Part shown: piece by piece, positions 41,197 through 50,829 of the stretch
Layout of the letters: the number at the start of each line of letters is the position of its first letter
How positions within the stretch are numbered: the first letter of the stretch is position 1
Origin: a candidate division WOR-3 bacterium
GTDB lineage: Bacteria; Hydrothermota; Tepidihabitantia; SM23-42; JAOAFX01
DNA length: 64,000 nt
NCBI GenBank assembly: GCA_039802005.1
Contig: JBDRVV010000002.1
Span: forward strand, 62,001-126,000
Reading direction: 5' to 3'
Position numbers and translations under genes: made by a program
Notes under the pieces: model-generated
Database searches by the model: none
Seen by the model: only the letters and a program-made list of their open reading frames with translations
Told to the model about the DNA's origin: nothing

Positions 41197-42601
41197 ATTA
41201 ACATTAAAAAAATTGGCGAAACAAATAATTGGTCTTAATGAAGAGGTTGTGCTTCTGGATGGCTCAAAAAGAAGATATATAAATTTTGATAATGCCGCGA
41301 GCACACCTGCACTACTACCCGTTCAGAAAAAAATCGGCGAATTTTTAAAATGGTATTCAAATGTCCATCGTGGTACTGGATTCAAATCACAACTCTCTTC
41401 ATGGGTCTTTGAAGAAGCAAGGAATATAATTGCAGATTTTGTCAAAGCCGATGACAATTGCTGTGTAATATTCTGTAAAAATACAACCGAGGCAATAAAT
41501 AAACTTTCCAGCAGGTTCCAATGTCCTGCCTTGGATAAAGAAAAACCTATCGTCCTTACTACAATTATGGAGCACCACTCAAACGAATTGCCCTGGCGTA
41601 AAGTTGCACAGGTGGTTCACATTGAACTAAATCCTGATGGAACAATAAACAAAAATGATTTTTATGAAAAATTAAAAAAATATGCTGGTAGAATACAACT
41701 CGTTGCGATAAGTGGGGCATCAAATGTTACCGGCTATATAAATCCGATATATGAATTTGCCCGCCTGACACATGAAGTTGGTGCCCAGATTGCAGTTGAT
41801 GCCGCACAACTTGCACCTCATAGGCCAATAGATATGAAACCTAAAAACGACCCTGAACATATTGATTATCTGTCTTTCTCCGCCCACAAAATGTATGCAC
41901 CTTATGGGATAGGTGTCCTCGTCGGTGATAAATCCGCATTTCTGTATGGCACACCTGATGATGTAGGTGGAGGAACTGCGGATATTGTAGACTTGGAGAG
42001 TGCCTACTGGAAAGACTTGCCCGAAAGAGAAGAAGCTGGAACCCCTGATATAATCGGTGTCGTTGCCCTTGCCGAGGTTATCAGACTGATTAATAAGGTG
42101 GGGTTTGACGAGATAATTAAACACGAAACCAAACTCACTGCCTATGCCCTTAAAGAACTGAACAAAATTCCAGAAATAATCATTTATGGTGACCGAGACC
42201 CGAAAAATGCACATAACCGACTGGGGGTCATCTCTTTTAACATCAAGGGAATGCACCATGCACTCGTCTCTGCAATCTTAAGTTATGAAGGTGGCATTGG
42301 GGTTCGTAATGGTTGTTTCTGTGCCCACCCCTATGTAAAGTGCCTGCTCGGTGTTACACAGGAAGAAGCAAAAAAGATTGAAAAAATGATTATAAATAGG
42401 GACCGTTCTGAAATACCGGGTGCGGTGAGAATAAGCTTTGGAATTTATAATACGAAAAAAGAGATTGATTTTCTAATAGAAATGCTGCAAAAGATTGTAA
42501 GAAAAGAATACAGAGGCAAATATCTTTTGGACAAAGAACGGGGCGAATACTATCCCGAAAACTTCAAATTTAATTTCTCAGAATTTTTTGATTTTGATTA
42601 A
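41177..42601 (+). CDS. Class V aminotransferase / cysteine desulfurase-like protein
   Basis: A 474-residue PLP enzyme of the SufS/CsdA-type class V fold. The Schiff-base lysine is in [19 protein letters not shown]. Other landmarks are [47 protein letters not shown] and the C-terminal [16 protein letters not shown] with a cysteine at the usual active-site loop. Known close families include cysteine desulfurase and related desulfurylases. It is longer than IscS/SufS (about 400). The ATG at 41177, with AGGAG upstream, overlaps YifB by 20 bases; the in-frame codons before it lie inside YifB. A sulfur source role is inferred, not shown. Confidence 0.85.
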   Translation: MSGKNYKLTLKKLAKQIIGLNEEVVLLDGSKRRYINFDNAASTPALLPVQKKIGEFLKWYSNVHRGTGFKSQLSSWVFEEARNIIADFVKADDNCCVIFCKNTTEAINKLSSRFQCPALDKEKPIVLTTIMEHHSNELPWRKVAQVVHIELNPDGTINKNDFYEKLKKYAGRIQLVAISGASNVTGYINPIYEFARLTHEVGAQIAVDAAQLAPHRPIDMKPKNDPEHIDYLSFSAHKMYAPYGIGVLVGDKSAFLYGTPDDVGGGTADIVDLESAYWKDLPEREEAGTPDIIGVVALAEVIRLINKVGFDEIIKHETKLTAYALKELNKIPEIIIYGDRDPKNAHNRLGVISFNIKGMHHALVSAILSYEGGIGVRNGCFCAHPYVKCLLGVTQEEAKKIEKMIINRDRSEIPGAVRISFGIYNTKKEIDFLIEMLQKIVRKEYRGKYLLDKERGEYYPENFKFNFSEFFDFD

Positions 42602-42613
42602 AGATTGAAATAG

Positions 42614-42656
42614 AAAGGGGGGTTCTGATCCGAAATCAGAACCCCTTTATTTTTTA
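42614..42656. terminator. Bidirectional terminator
   Basis: A stem with arms GGGGTTCTGAT and ATCAGAACCCC plus AAA/TTT extension, 5-nt loop, followed by TATTTTTTATTC on the plus strand. It ends the plus-strand operon; the complementary A-run gives a partial U-tract for the opposite strand too. Confidence 0.85.
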
Positions 42657-42662
42657 TTCTTC

Positions 42663-44981
42663 TTATTTCACCAGAACAATCTTTTGCTTTTTTATACCGT
42701 CAGGCAAGTTAAAGAATAGATAATAGATCCCCTGGGGCATTTTTGCCATTGAAATTGACTCTCTATGTTCACCTTTTGCGTAGAATTTTTCATTGGTATA
42801 AACGCAGGCACCTAAAATATTATAGATTTTGATCTCTACCTTGCCTGATTTATTAAGATTTAGTGCATAATCAACACAATTATGTGTCAAAATAGACGTA
42901 TTGAAGAGATTTTTCACCTTTATTTCCGAAGGTCCTGTATTCTCAGCAATTCCGATCTGGAGGTTTGAAACATCACCGGTAATCACAAGTGCGTAAGGTT
43001 GCCTTGCTCCAGTCGGCACATTTCTGCCCACAACCCAGGCAGTCCAGACACCGGTAGCGGGTGAATTAAGCCGGAAATTCTCTTCAACATTTAAGGTATC
43101 CCGGCTTCCGCCCGTTGCCGACTGGCCACCAGAATAGACATTGCCCCAGTAATATGTCCCTGAAGGACTTCTTACCCTGAGGTCAAGGTTATTTACAATG
43201 GCACGTGCGGCACTTGTGTTTCCGGCGCTATCAGTCCAGCACAGAGTTACTCTCAAAGGAACGGAAGAACTATTGACTTGCCATTGATAGACGACACTAT
43301 CACCTGTATCAAGACCCCCTGATGCAGAATCATGGAGAAGCAATTTTTTTGATTCGCCAGTGAAGTATAATACGCTATCAAGGTCAATTCTACCCCAGCC
43401 GATATTGTAATTCGGAACTGTGTAACCGGAAATATTATTATCTGCTGATATTACCGCCATCGCCTTCAAGAGTGCAGCCGATGGATTGGCAATTGCATTA
43501 CCAGGCACTTCGGAACCGGTTGGATAAAAACCACGGTTAAGATATTCTCTTATCAAACCGACCGCGCCACAGGCAGATGGTGATGCCATGCTCGTTCCTG
43601 ACATCTGCCAGTAACTACTACTGGAACCTGATGTTCCACCACTTGCCGAATACAAACCAGGATCTCCTGTGGTATTCAATCCACCAGGTGCCATTACTGT
43701 TGGTTTATAACGATTATCATCTGTTGGTCCTCTTGAGGAATAAGATGCTATCGTCGTCGGAGAAACCCTGCCAACTGCGCCGATTGTCAATGCATTTTTA
43801 GCGTTCCCAGGGCTACCTGTGGTATTTGCACCCGAACCAGAATTTCCTGCTGAAATGACCAACAAACAGGTTTTTCTACGCCACATAAACTGATCTGCCT
43901 GTGCATCATAACTATAGTAAGCACCACCTGTAGAGGCACCCCAGGAATTAGATACAACCCGAGCACCATAGGCATAACTTGTATCCCAGAGTTGGTTTAA
44001 ATCCGACCAGATGCTTAAGCCACCCGAATATCCAATATCGCAAAAAGAAAGTTTCGCGAGTTTAGCGATACCGTCATAGATGGATGTACCACCATTATAT
44101 GAGTCATCTCCACATACTGTGCAGCCGGTGTGTGAACCATGCCAGTAGTTTGATGACTCATCGCCAAATGTCGCAGAACTTCCACCTCGACTGTAATTTA
44201 CAATCTTTCTATGGCTTGGGTAGCTTCCCCAGGTTGTTATCGGATATGTTGAATGATAGAATGCCCAATGGGCAGTCGTAATACCGGAGTCGGTTGTACC
44301 AAGTATCTGCCCCTGTCCTTTGATACCCTTTGCCCAGATTGTCGTGTCTCCAACCGAACCACACTGAACAATACGTGTTGAATTATTGTTATGCAACTGA
44401 ATCTCAGGCCGTGGTTCGATCCAGTAAACTCCTTTAATATTTGCTATAGTCTCTACCTGGTTAGCACCTATTTCAGCAACAATCAGTTTACTTACAACTT
44501 CCGATATATCAAGAATCCGTGCTCCAGTGTTATTAATTCTTGCGGCTATTTCGGTCAGGTCTTCGGTATCAAAGACCATAATTGTTACCTTCTGTAAACC
44601 AGTAATAACGCGCAAATCAGGATGTATCTTATAAGCAGGATGCCACAAACCTATCCAGTTGATAAATGACTTCTGATTTATCATTTGCTTCTGAATCTTA
44701 TCCATACGCACAATATATGCATAATCAGGGAGATAACCTATTACCTGTGCACCGATATTTTTCAACTCTTGTTTCCATTCTTTTAAGATCGGACCTTTAA
44801 ATTGAATAATATAGTAGTTCCAATCCTCTTCCTGTGCGATAAGATTATTGGCTATTATTGGTTCACCATTCCTCGGGTCAAACTGATATGTCTTCAAACA
44901 AATCATCTGACCCCGAACCAACACTACAGAAAACAAAACCATCAACACTATAAAGTGTTTATTGCTTTTTAATAACACCAT
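42663..44981 (-). CDS. Secreted subtilisin-like serine protease (S8) with type IX sorting tail
   Basis: A 772-residue protein. A signal peptide (VLMVLFSVVLVRGQ) is followed by an N-terminal propeptide-like region and an S8 catalytic domain: Asp in LGTTDSGITTAHWAF, His in SSNYWHGSHTGCTVCGDDS, the Asn oxyanion in VISAGNSGSGANTTG, and Ser in MSGTSMASPSACGAVGLI. A beta-sandwich P-domain-like section then comes (about 540-670). A sorting tail follows, IGIAENTGPSEIKVKNLFN to PQGIYYLFFNLPDG and KIVLVK. It is likely exported, and degrades proteins at the surface. Ribosome site AAAGGAG. The TGCTVCGDD near the His is unusual, with two Cys that might form a disulfide. Confidence 0.93.
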   Translation of the reverse strand: MVLLKSNKHFIVLMVLFSVVLVRGQMICLKTYQFDPRNGEPIIANNLIAQEEDWNYYIIQFKGPILKEWKQELKNIGAQVIGYLPDYAYIVRMDKIQKQMINQKSFINWIGLWHPAYKIHPDLRVITGLQKVTIMVFDTEDLTEIAARINNTGARILDISEVVSKLIVAEIGANQVETIANIKGVYWIEPRPEIQLHNNNSTRIVQCGSVGDTTIWAKGIKGQGQILGTTDSGITTAHWAFYHSTYPITTWGSYPSHRKIVNYSRGGSSATFGDESSNYWHGSHTGCTVCGDDSYNGGTSIYDGIAKLAKLSFCDIGYSGGLSIWSDLNQLWDTSYAYGARVVSNSWGASTGGAYYSYDAQADQFMWRRKTCLLVISAGNSGSGANTTGSPGNAKNALTIGAVGRVSPTTIASYSSRGPTDDNRYKPTVMAPGGLNTTGDPGLYSASGGTSGSSSSYWQMSGTSMASPSACGAVGLIREYLNRGFYPTGSEVPGNAIANPSAALLKAMAVISADNNISGYTVPNYNIGWGRIDLDSVLYFTGESKKLLLHDSASGGLDTGDSVVYQWQVNSSSVPLRVTLCWTDSAGNTSAARAIVNNLDLRVRSPSGTYYWGNVYSGGQSATGGSRDTLNVEENFRLNSPATGVWTAWVVGRNVPTGARQPYALVITGDVSNLQIGIAENTGPSEIKVKNLFNTSILTHNCVDYALNLNKSGKVEIKIYNILGACVYTNEKFYAKGEHRESISMAKMPQGIYYLFFNLPDGIKKQKIVLVK

Positions 44982-45041
44982 TATATTCTCCTTTCGCTAT
45001 TTTGAAACAACAAAAAAATATTTCGTTTTGGCACCTCCTTT

Positions 45042-45059
45042 CAAAGACTTGGGTCTTTG
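45042..45059 (-). promoter_or_regulatory. Leader hairpin of the subtilisin-like gene
   Basis: Inverted repeat CAAAGAC-TTGG-GTCTTTG in the leader of the 42663-44981 gene, followed on the minus strand by a second AAAGGAGG-like sequence with no start codon. It may influence translation, but this is untested. Confidence 0.4.
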
Positions 45060-45088
45060 TTATTATGGGAAAAAATTTATGCTGACAA

Positions 45089-45117
45089 AGTATATCCATT
45101 TCTTTGCAACAAGTCAA
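45089..45117 (-). promoter_or_regulatory. Promoter of the subtilisin-like gene
   Basis: Minus strand: TTGACT (45117-45112), 17-bp spacer, TATACT (45094-45089). It gives a leader of about 100 nt with a hairpin. This is the only promoter in the set with a 17-bp spacer. Confidence 0.6.
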
Positions 45118-45152
45118 GGACAAAAATGCAGTTCAGATTTCTTAGAATACTT

Positions 45153-46754
45153 TTATTTTATAATCACTAATTTTTCGGACTTAACCCTTTTTCCGCAGTG
45201 ATAAATTTCTACGAAATAAATGCCTGGTGTATTTAGTTCAACATTCTTTTTAGTTTGCTGTAGTATTAATCTTCCGGAGATATCAAAAATCTTTATTTTA
45301 AAATTTAAAAGATTTGTTTTTATCGAAAAATTTCCTTTGCTCGGGTTTGGAAATTCAAAGAATATTGATTCATCATTGTTATTTTCAGCCACACATTGGC
45401 TCATTGTATTTAAGAACAGAAAATTTCCCCTGGTCTGGTGCCAGTTGGTAACAAGCAAATCAAGATTCTTTGAATATGTATAATCAACCCATATAGTTTC
45501 TGGTTGAGTAATGATATTTGCAATTGATACCCAGCCATCAGTATATGAAAAGCAATATTGGTTTCTGTTCAAATCACCACTTGCTCTTCTCACCCTTGTG
45601 ATATTCTTTATCCATCGTTTATTGAGATAAAAAACCCGTTTTGCAGGTGTAACAATATGCGGTTCATTTGTGATTGATACAGGTTGTGTATTATCAACAT
45701 CACCAAAAATAATATTTTCACAAACAAGTTGATAAGGATTTGATGGACTCCATTGCCAGGATGGAGTCTGGGGAAATGTTCCATTTGTATTTTCAAAGAC
45801 CTTTACCGATTCCCACCAGCCACCAGCGGCAAGGTCTAAATCATTATCTTGATCAACATCACCTAATGCAACACAGGAATAATATGTGAGATTCTGGCTT
45901 GTCCAAGCAGGGGTAGTTGATAGGTTTGAACCATTGTTTAGGTATAGTTGAACATTGCTCTGACCCCCGAGTTGCCCATTATTGGCACAGACCATATCAA
46001 GGTCACCATCATTATCAACATCGCCGAATGCAAGTTTCAAAGTATTCAAGGAATTTGCTGACTGCCAGTAAGGTGTTGATTCCAGCATTCCATTGGTATT
46101 GCGGTATATCAAATTTGGTCCGAGCTCTGCCACAAGACCGAGGTCTAAATCACCGTCATTGTCAATATCAACCCAGGAAACATCATAAAAATAGGAAGCG
46201 ATATTTGACTGCCAGACAGGGAGTGTATCTAAAATTCCATTATTATTTAAATACACCTTCGCCTTCTGGGCACTATCACCATAAGACTCACCACAGGCAA
46301 CAGCAAGGTCTAAATCACCATCTCCATCCATATCTCCAAACGCACAGGAAAATGAATTATCAAGGTCATGGGGCCTCCAGGAAGAAATTGATTGAAAAGT
46401 TCCCGATTGATTATAATAGAATTTGTCATATTGCGGGGTATAAGGATCGCCATAATTTGCCACAACAAGATCAGGATAACCATCATAATTTATATCTCCC
46501 AAACTGATATGTGCATTATATCCCACATCTGAAGACTGCCATCCTGCAACATGCTGGAGTGTATCATTATAATTATAGTTCACTTTATTTCTATTCTGTG
46601 CCATATCATTACCATTGCCACTAACAAAATCAATATCACCATCAAGGTCAACATCAACCAATGCACCGCCCGTTGAATAGTCTGTATCCGTTGATTCCCA
46701 GTTTGGTTGATTTGGATAGGGAATGATTGATAGGATAAAAATCACAAAAAACAT
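45153..46754 (-). CDS. Secreted FG-GAP/VCBS repeat protein with type IX sorting tail
   Basis: A 533-residue protein with a signal peptide (MFFVIFILSIIPY) and FG-GAP/VCBS blades with calcium-binding loops: DVDLDGDIDFVSGNG, DINYDGYPDLVVAN, DMDGDGDLDLAVAC, DIDNDGDLDLGLVA, DVDNDGDLDMVCAN and DVDQDNDLDLAAGG. This should fold as a beta-propeller. A sorting tail (GNFSIKTNLLNFKIKIFDISG ... TPGIYFVEIYHCGK ... LVIIK) ends it. It has AAGGAGG before the ATG and only a poor promoter match upstream. The D-x-D-x-D-G-D loops strongly suggest calcium dependence. Similar in type to the 31775-34198 protein but shorter. Confidence 0.9.
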   Translation of the reverse strand: MFFVIFILSIIPYPNQPNWESTDTDYSTGGALVDVDLDGDIDFVSGNGNDMAQNRNKVNYNYNDTLQHVAGWQSSDVGYNAHISLGDINYDGYPDLVVANYGDPYTPQYDKFYYNQSGTFQSISSWRPHDLDNSFSCAFGDMDGDGDLDLAVACGESYGDSAQKAKVYLNNNGILDTLPVWQSNIASYFYDVSWVDIDNDGDLDLGLVAELGPNLIYRNTNGMLESTPYWQSANSLNTLKLAFGDVDNDGDLDMVCANNGQLGGQSNVQLYLNNGSNLSTTPAWTSQNLTYYSCVALGDVDQDNDLDLAAGGWWESVKVFENTNGTFPQTPSWQWSPSNPYQLVCENIIFGDVDNTQPVSITNEPHIVTPAKRVFYLNKRWIKNITRVRRASGDLNRNQYCFSYTDGWVSIANIITQPETIWVDYTYSKNLDLLVTNWHQTRGNFLFLNTMSQCVAENNNDESIFFEFPNPSKGNFSIKTNLLNFKIKIFDISGRLILQQTKKNVELNTPGIYFVEIYHCGKRVKSEKLVIIK

Positions 46755-46984
46755 TTATACCTCCTTGAATGTATAAAATAAAAGGGTAGAATGGCTCAAA
46801 AAACTATAAAGGGATAAATTGTTTGTAGATTTTAGTTGAGAAATGAAATAGGATTTAGTTATTAGGTTTAGTGAACAACAAACGATAACCAATGGACCAA
46901 TCCCATTTCCAAACCAAAACCCAAGCCATTTATCATATCTTGCCATCTTTGTCCTCTTATCCCCTTTCGCATCGCCAAAAATTT

Positions 46985-48274
46985 CTATGGATAAATCTTT
47001 TCCAGCATCCTTGGAAATGGAATTGTTTCCCTCACATGAGGAATCTTACAAATCCAGGCAACGGTTCTTTCCACACCAAGTCCAAACCCACTATGGGGAC
47101 AGGTTCCGAATTTTCGTAAATCAAGATACCATTTATATGCCTCTTCTGGAAGATTATTTTCTTTTATACGCCTGAGCAGAGTTTCGTAATCATCCTCTCG
47201 TTGACCACCACCAATTATCTCACCATAGCCCTCAGGTGCAAGCATATCAACACTTAGAGAAAGTGACTCGTCTTTTGGGTCGCGTTTCATATAGAATGCC
47301 TTACACTGAGCAGGATAGTGATGGACGAGAACAGGTCTATCAAAACTTTCGCTGATCAAAGTCTCCTCTGGTGCACCAAAATCATCCCCATATTTAAAAT
47401 TGGGGTCCTTTTTATGTATTAAATCAACTGCTTCTTTATAGGTAATCTTCGGAAAAGGCTTCTTTATATTTTCAAGTTTTGCCATATCCCTTTCTAAGAT
47501 TCTTAGTTCTTCTTTTCGTGTCTCCAGAACACGCTCAACAATATATACTACAAAATCCTCTTCCAATTCCATCAAGCCATCAAGTTCCAAATATGCAACT
47601 TCTGGTTCAACCATCCAGAATTCAGTTAGATGTCTACGGGTCTTTGATTTTTCAGCGCGGAATGTGGGTCCGAAACAATAAACTTTGCCCAGTGATGCCG
47701 CAGTGGCTTCGTTATATAACTGACCACTCTGGGTTAAATAAACAGTCTCTCCATAATAATCAACCGGGAATAATGTTGTCGTTCCTTCCACAGATGCGGG
47801 CGTAAGTATTGGTGTATCCGCATTGATAAAACCACGATTATCTAAAAAATCTCTTATCGCCTTTATTACCGTATGCCTGATTCTTAAAATTGCATGTTGT
47901 TTCCTTGAACGTATCCAGAGATGGCGAATGGGCAATAAGAATTCTACGGAATGAGATTTCGGTGTGATAGGATAATCCTCTGCAAGTTGGATAATCTGTA
48001 AATCTGTTGCTACAATCTCGTATCCACCAGGTGCCCTTTTATCCTGACGCACAAGCCCCTTAATAATAACTGAAGATTCCTGGGTAATTTTATCTGCTAC
48101 TTCAAAGATTTCAGGTTTTGCCTCATCCGCACTGATAACAGATTGGATGATCCCTGTGCCATCACGAATGAGCAAGAATCTTACCTTCCCTGAAGATCGC
48201 TTATTATATAACCATCCTTTTATTTCTACTTCCTTACCTTCGTATTTTCCAATTTGTTCAATATAGACCTGCAT
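46985..48274 (-). CDS. asnS: Asparaginyl-tRNA synthetase
   Basis: A 429-residue class IIb synthetase. An N-terminal OB-fold anticodon-binding domain ([28 protein letters not shown], in parts) is followed by class II motif 1 ([19 protein letters not shown]), motif 2 ([25 protein letters not shown] region) and motif 3 ([14 protein letters not shown]). The C-terminus [19 protein letters not shown] is typical of AsnRS, not AspRS. Charges tRNA-Asn directly, so this organism need not make Asn-tRNA by transamidation. The promoter at 48280-48307 predicts a leaderless message. Confidence 0.95.
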   Translation of the reverse strand: MQVYIEQIGKYEGKEVEIKGWLYNKRSSGKVRFLLIRDGTGIIQSVISADEAKPEIFEVADKITQESSVIIKGLVRQDKRAPGGYEIVATDLQIIQLAEDYPITPKSHSVEFLLPIRHLWIRSRKQHAILRIRHTVIKAIRDFLDNRGFINADTPILTPASVEGTTTLFPVDYYGETVYLTQSGQLYNEATAASLGKVYCFGPTFRAEKSKTRRHLTEFWMVEPEVAYLELDGLMELEEDFVVYIVERVLETRKEELRILERDMAKLENIKKPFPKITYKEAVDLIHKKDPNFKYGDDFGAPEETLISESFDRPVLVHHYPAQCKAFYMKRDPKDESLSLSVDMLAPEGYGEIIGGGQREDDYETLLRRIKENNLPEEAYKWYLDLRKFGTCPHSGFGLGVERTVAWICKIPHVRETIPFPRMLEKIYP

Positions 48275-48279
48275 GAATT

Positions 48280-48307
48280 AATATATTCTATTTTTTGAGA
48301 AAGTCAA
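48280..48307 (-). promoter_or_regulatory. asnS promoter (leaderless)
   Basis: Minus strand: TTGACT (48307-48302), 16-bp spacer, TATATT (48285-48280), then 5 bases to the ATG at 48274. Confidence 0.75.
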
Positions 48308-48418
48308 TAATATTTTGTAAGGTGTATGTAAATGCCATTATTAACAAAAGTTGACACTTTTCTTTTTCTGACTCTGTTAATTTTGTTGACTTTTGAAAAA
48401 ATTATTTTAGACAAAATA

Positions 48419-48450
48419 AAAATAGCCCCGACAAGCGTCGGGGCTATTTT
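48419..48450. terminator. Terminator downstream of the cold-shock gene
   Basis: A perfect 14-bp stem: AAAATAGCCCCGAC and GTCGGGGCTATTTT with a 4-nt loop. On the minus strand it is followed by T-rich TTTATTTTGT, so it ends the cspA message. Confidence 0.9.
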
Positions 48451-48471
48451 GAACGTATCAACGATCACTCA

Positions 48472-48678
48472 TTACACACGTTCTATCTTTGTGGCTTTTG
48501 GTCCTTTCGGTGTGCTGGTGATTTCAAACTTCACCCTGTCACCTTCGGATAATGTGCGATAGCCTTCGCCCACTATTTCCTGAAAATGGGCGAACACATC
48601 ACCGGTTCCATCTTCTTTCTCAATGAAACCATAACCTTTACGGTTATCAAACCACTTTACTTTACCAAAGATAGGCAT
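48472..48678 (-). CDS. csp: Cold-shock domain protein
   Basis: A 68-residue nucleic-acid-binding protein. RNP1 (KGYGFI) and RNP2 (VFAHF) motifs are intact in [20 protein letters not shown] and [17 protein letters not shown]. It binds single-stranded RNA and DNA and acts as an RNA chaperone or transcription antiterminator. The ATG at 48678 is chosen because AAAGGAG lies just upstream; the in-frame ATG at 48693 does not. A leader of about 110 nt from the promoter at 48798-48825 resembles regulated cspA leaders, and a perfect terminator lies downstream. Confidence 0.96.
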   Translation of the reverse strand: MPIFGKVKWFDNRKGYGFIEKEDGTGDVFAHFQEIVGEGYRTLSEGDRVKFEITSTPKGPKATKIERV

Positions 48679-48797
48679 TTTTACTCCTTTCAAGCTTCCT
48701 TCTGTTTGATTGGAGATTAACTCAATGAGTAACCGGCCAAAACCTGAATTACCATTTGTAATCTAACGCCAACCAACATTCAGTATGCCTGATTATA

Positions 48798-48825
48798 ATT
48801 ATATGTAAAAACCATTCGTTGTCAA
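48798..48825 (-). promoter_or_regulatory. Cold-shock gene promoter
   Basis: Minus strand: TTGACA (48825-48820), 16-bp spacer, TATAAT (48803-48798). It gives an untranslated leader of about 110 nt, long by this genome's habit. Confidence 0.75.
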
Positions 48826-48863
48826 CAGTATTGATTTCTCAATTAAATTTAACCAAAAACTAT

Positions 48864-48891
48864 TTGACTTTTAGGAAGGGATATATATAAT
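48864..48891 (+). promoter_or_regulatory. Promoter of the GT2-flippase-ugd-uxs operon (leaderless)
   Basis: TTGACT 48864-48869, 16-bp spacer, TATAAT 48886-48891, then 7 bases to the ATG at 48899. It diverges from the cold-shock promoter 39 bp away. Confidence 0.8.
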
Positions 48892-48898
48892 AAAATAT

Positions 48899-49804
48899 AT
48901 GAAAATTGGGATAATTGTTCCTGCCTATAACGAAGTTGAAAACATACCGCATCTCGTCTCAATGTTTGATGAATTCATCAAAAAACACAGAGATTATGAG
49001 GTCATTTTCATTGATGATGGCTCAACCGATTCTACCCAGAAAGTATTAGAAGAATACAAGAGAGATTATCTAAAAATAGCAAGGCATAAAAGAAATTTAG
49101 GTAAAACCCAAGCAATAATAACCGGGGCAAAAACAACCAATGCTGAGATTCTGGTGATTTATGATGCAGATATGCAGTTTGATATTTATGATGTGCCTAA
49201 ATTGGTAGATCTGATTTTAAACCAGAATGCAGATGTGGCTACCGGTTGGAAACAGGGAAAATATGAAAAGAAATTTGTCTCAAGTGTTTATAACTGGTGT
49301 GGGAGAAAACTATTCCATTTAAAAGTCCATGATATGAATGCAATAAAGGCATTCAGACGCGAAGTCATAGAAACAATTCCTATGCGCAAAGACTGGCACC
49401 GTTATATAGTTCCCCTGGCGAGTGAATATGGATTCGTCATTAAAGAAATCCCTGTGTCCTTAAAACCAAGGTTATATGGTGCACCGAAATATCAGAAAAA
49501 GGTAAGAATTATTATTGGATTTTTTGACCTTCTTGCAGTGAAATTCCAGTTAACATTTCTCCAGAAGCCTTTATTATATTTTGGAACTGCCGGAATGTTT
49601 CAAATACTCTTGGGAATTATAGTCGGTATCATTGCAATAATCCTTAGACTCTTAGGACATGGATTCAGACCTTTATTATATCTCGTCATACTCCTCATTG
49701 TCTCGGGAGTCCTGTTCTTTTCGTTAGGACTGATTGGTGAGTCAATAAGAGCGATAATTGACCGTTTAGAAAAGTTTGATTCCCTGAATAGAAATAAGAC
49801 TTAA
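48899..49804 (+). CDS. GT2 polyprenyl-phosphate sugar transferase-like
   Basis: A 301-residue GT-A glycosyltransferase of the DPM1/GtrB type. It has the IIVPAYNEVENIPHLV N-terminus, FIDDGSTDSTQKVLE, and the metal-binding motif IYDADMQFDIYDVPKL (DAD, about residues 92-94). The C-terminus has two membrane segments (about 230-292). Such enzymes move a sugar from a nucleotide sugar onto undecaprenyl or dolichyl phosphate. It heads an operon with a flippase-like protein, ugd and a UDP-sugar decarboxylase-like gene, so it probably builds lipid-linked sugar for glycan or lipid modification. Confidence 0.92.
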   Translation: MKIGIIVPAYNEVENIPHLVSMFDEFIKKHRDYEVIFIDDGSTDSTQKVLEEYKRDYLKIARHKRNLGKTQAIITGAKTTNAEILVIYDADMQFDIYDVPKLVDLILNQNADVATGWKQGKYEKKFVSSVYNWCGRKLFHLKVHDMNAIKAFRREVIETIPMRKDWHRYIVPLASEYGFVIKEIPVSLKPRLYGAPKYQKKVRIIIGFFDLLAVKFQLTFLQKPLLYFGTAGMFQILLGIIVGIIAIILRLLGHGFRPLLYLVILLIVSGVLFFSLGLIGESIRAIIDRLEKFDSLNRNKT

Positions 49805-50787
49805 TGAAAAAAGACTCAATAATGGAAGAAAAAAAGAAAAGTAAATTTACATTTCTCTGGTCAGTCTTAAGGATTTTAATAGGCATTGGACTAATCACAT
49901 TCTTGCTCATAAAACTTGATATTGAAAAAATTCTATTAAATTTAAAAAACCTTGAGATAAGATTTCTGGCTTATGCACTTATCCCCTACTTTTTTTTCAT
50001 TGTTGTTTCTGCCTGGCGCTGGCAGGTTCTGCTTGATTATAAAAAAATGAATATTCCGTTCAAAGATTCTCTACTGATATATTTTATTGCCCTCTTTTTT
50101 AATAACTTTCTGCCCACCACTGTTGGTGGGGATGTTATGAGGGTTGTTTACTCAATGAGGGAGAAAAAGACCGATGCCTTTGCGATTGTGATTGCCGATA
50201 GAATCCTTGGATTTATCGGTCTTTTTATCTTCGGATTATTCGCTGTAGTCTATCTCTATATTTTCCAGAAAAGAAGCGAATTTGTATCACTGATGATAAT
50301 CGGGCTCCTAACACTTCTATTTATCACATTTATACTCTTTTCGGAAAAGGTTTATTCGTTTATTCATCCAGTTATTGCTAAATTGAAATTTTTTCACATT
50401 GGTGAAAGGATAAACAATCTCCATAAAACAATGACCGAATTTGGTTCTGCCTGGGGTGTGATAATTCTTTGTATTATACAATCAATGATTATCCAGGCAC
50501 TCCTTGCCGTATCTCCTTATCTTGTTTTAAAGAGCATGGGTAATTACCAGGTCTCCATACTCCCTTTCTTTATATATCTGCCCATAATAAATGTCATTTC
50601 AATGATACCGATATCATTCAATGCCCTGGGTGTTCGGGAAAATGCCTATGTGATATTATTTCAACGCACCGGATTGAGTGGTGAAGTTTCTCTTACCGTC
50701 TCACTTGTTTCATTCTTTTTGACATTTTTATGGTCTCTGGTGGGTGGAATATTTTTTATTTTTTACAAAAAACCCTCAAATGTTTAG
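49804..50787 (+). CDS. UPF0104/lysylphosphatidylglycerol synthase transmembrane-domain protein
   Basis: A 327-residue polytopic membrane protein with family signatures SAWRWQVLL, FFNNFLPTTVGGDVMRVVYS and PISFNALGVRENAYVILFQRTGLS. It is related to the flippase half of MprF and to AglD-like proteins. In glycan operons it is thought to flip lipid-linked sugars. The ATG overlaps the GT2 stop by one base (TAATG), so the pair is cotranslated. No LPG synthase (aminoacyl transferase) domain is present. Confidence 0.88.
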   Translation: MKKDSIMEEKKKSKFTFLWSVLRILIGIGLITFLLIKLDIEKILLNLKNLEIRFLAYALIPYFFFIVVSAWRWQVLLDYKKMNIPFKDSLLIYFIALFFNNFLPTTVGGDVMRVVYSMREKKTDAFAIVIADRILGFIGLFIFGLFAVVYLYIFQKRSEFVSLMIIGLLTLLFITFILFSEKVYSFIHPVIAKLKFFHIGERINNLHKTMTEFGSAWGVIILCIIQSMIIQALLAVSPYLVLKSMGNYQVSILPFFIYLPIINVISMIPISFNALGVRENAYVILFQRTGLSGEVSLTVSLVSFFLTFLWSLVGGIFFIFYKKPSNV

Positions 50788-50829
50788 GAATTTTGATATT
50801 TTAGATATTTGTTTTCAAAAAGGAGGAAT

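Noticed and set aside
48332-48562. ORF across the cspA terminator on the plus strand
   Set aside because: It spans the perfect terminator and the cold-shock gene antisense; a shadow frame.
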